A DNA stretch of 64,000 bases from assembly GCA_018222605.1 (NCBI GenBank), contig JAAEZZ010000009.1, positions 150,682 through 214,681 on the forward strand, written 5' to 3'. Numbering within the stretch: position 1 is the first letter of the stretch; each line of letters starts with the position of its first letter. The stretch is from Alphaproteobacteria bacterium (GTDB taxonomy: Bacteria; Pseudomonadota; Alphaproteobacteria; Caulobacterales; Hyphomonadaceae). Shown piece after piece: positions 63,188 to 64,000 of this stretch. Both the position numbers and the translations under genes were made by a program. The notes under the pieces are model-generated. The model had not been told where the DNA came from, made no database searches, and worked only from the letters and a program-made list of their open reading frames with translations.

Positions 63188-63931
63188 ATGGGACGCATGC
63201 TTCCTATCCCACCTGAATTTAAGTCGCTCTATAAGCGACATAAGTATTTCAGAAACAGTGTTGTTTACAAATATACAACGAGTTCGGTAGCGGAGAAAAT
63301 GGTTGAGAAAGGGAGCATGAAAATTGGGTCACTTTTAGCATATAGAGAAATCGAGAGCGAAAAGCTGCGTGATCTTTCTGAAGGGAAAAATATTGCGTAT
63401 ACGGCAGAGGCGATTTCATCAGATATTGTTCATGACAGAAATATCATAAAAAGGTTGATAGAAATCGAAGAGGGGTGCACCGGCACATTTCGAAATCTTG
63501 GGGGTGAAGTAAATTTCGATTTTCCGATTATATGTTTCAGCTATGTGAATAATGAAGAAACAATGCTGTCTCTCTCTGACGAGAAGAATAACTATGACAC
63601 ATGTGTGCAAGTCTCAGATATATTAGGACTCGCAGAGAAAGTTAGTGACTATCTCAGCAATAGATTCCGTTCCCAAGCATACTTCCGATGTCTTCCTGTC
63701 TATTACCGAAATAGGATTCGACCGTTTACTGAAGGTAGTCCGCCTAATGACATGGCTGCCTTTGAAAAAGAACCTTCTTTTGAAGCCAACGCGGAATGTA
63801 GAATTTTATTTAGATGTGAGAGTATTGATGAGCATTTGATACTCAAATTTAAAGACGGTGCTACGAACGACCACATTTTTGAGTTGCCAAGCCTTAAATC
63901 TCACTTTGAAATTGTGGATATCTCAAGTTAG
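63188..63931 (+). CDS. AT-rich hypothetical protein, possibly distantly DUF2971-like
   Basis: VVYKYTTSSVAEKMVEKGSMKIGSLLAYRE, ICFSYVNNEETMLS, FEKEPSFEANAECRILF. Family assignment tentative. Confidence 0.6.
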   Translation: MGRMLPIPPEFKSLYKRHKYFRNSVVYKYTTSSVAEKMVEKGSMKIGSLLAYREIESEKLRDLSEGKNIAYTAEAISSDIVHDRNIIKRLIEIEEGCTGTFRNLGGEVNFDFPIICFSYVNNEETMLSLSDEKNNYDTCVQVSDILGLAEKVSDYLSNRFRSQAYFRCLPVYYRNRIRPFTEGSPPNDMAAFEKEPSFEANAECRILFRCESIDEHLILKFKDGATNDHIFELPSLKSHFEIVDISS

Positions 63932-64000
63932 ATTGAAGGCAAACCTGGCTTGCCCAATGGGACTGGTCCAACCGTAAAGTTAGAGTCGGCGGTTGGTACG

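Overview
This 64 kb window comes from a GC-rich alphaproteobacterial chromosome. Gene content and order suggest Hyphomonadaceae or a relative, but that is an inference and was not tested. Most of it is dense housekeeping and core-metabolism sequence: tRNA-Ser(GGA), an acetyl-CoA hydrolase/CoA-transferase, trpF-trpB-[4 inserted genes]-trpA-accD-folC, coaBC, ubiB/ubiE, mutM, gshB, rsfS-rlmH, mutS, a malic enzyme fused to a PTA domain, ethylmalonyl-CoA pathway genes (ecm, ccr), a regBA/senC redox locus, pyrF, a quinohemoprotein alcohol dehydrogenase, tsaD and lepA. The items most worth a second look are: (1) a SatD-like/membrane-protein gene pair inside the trp cluster, preceded by two nested inverted repeats overlapping its putative promoter; (2) an identical 12-mer (TGTTGCGCTGCA), palindromic at ecm, upstream of both ecm and ccr/dat; (3) a TetR gene with matching operator-like sites before itself and before an unannotated 37-aa ORF; (4) a 33-bp near-palindrome abutting an aldehyde dehydrogenase start; (5) two AT-rich DUF2971-like genes about 5 kb apart; (6) a secreted protein with six two-cysteine repeats; (7) a RimB-RimK-type fusion; and (8) three short ORFs missing from the supplied track. 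No CRISPR array, prophage, IS element or complete known defence system was seen. All functional calls come from reading the translations by eye, without database searches.
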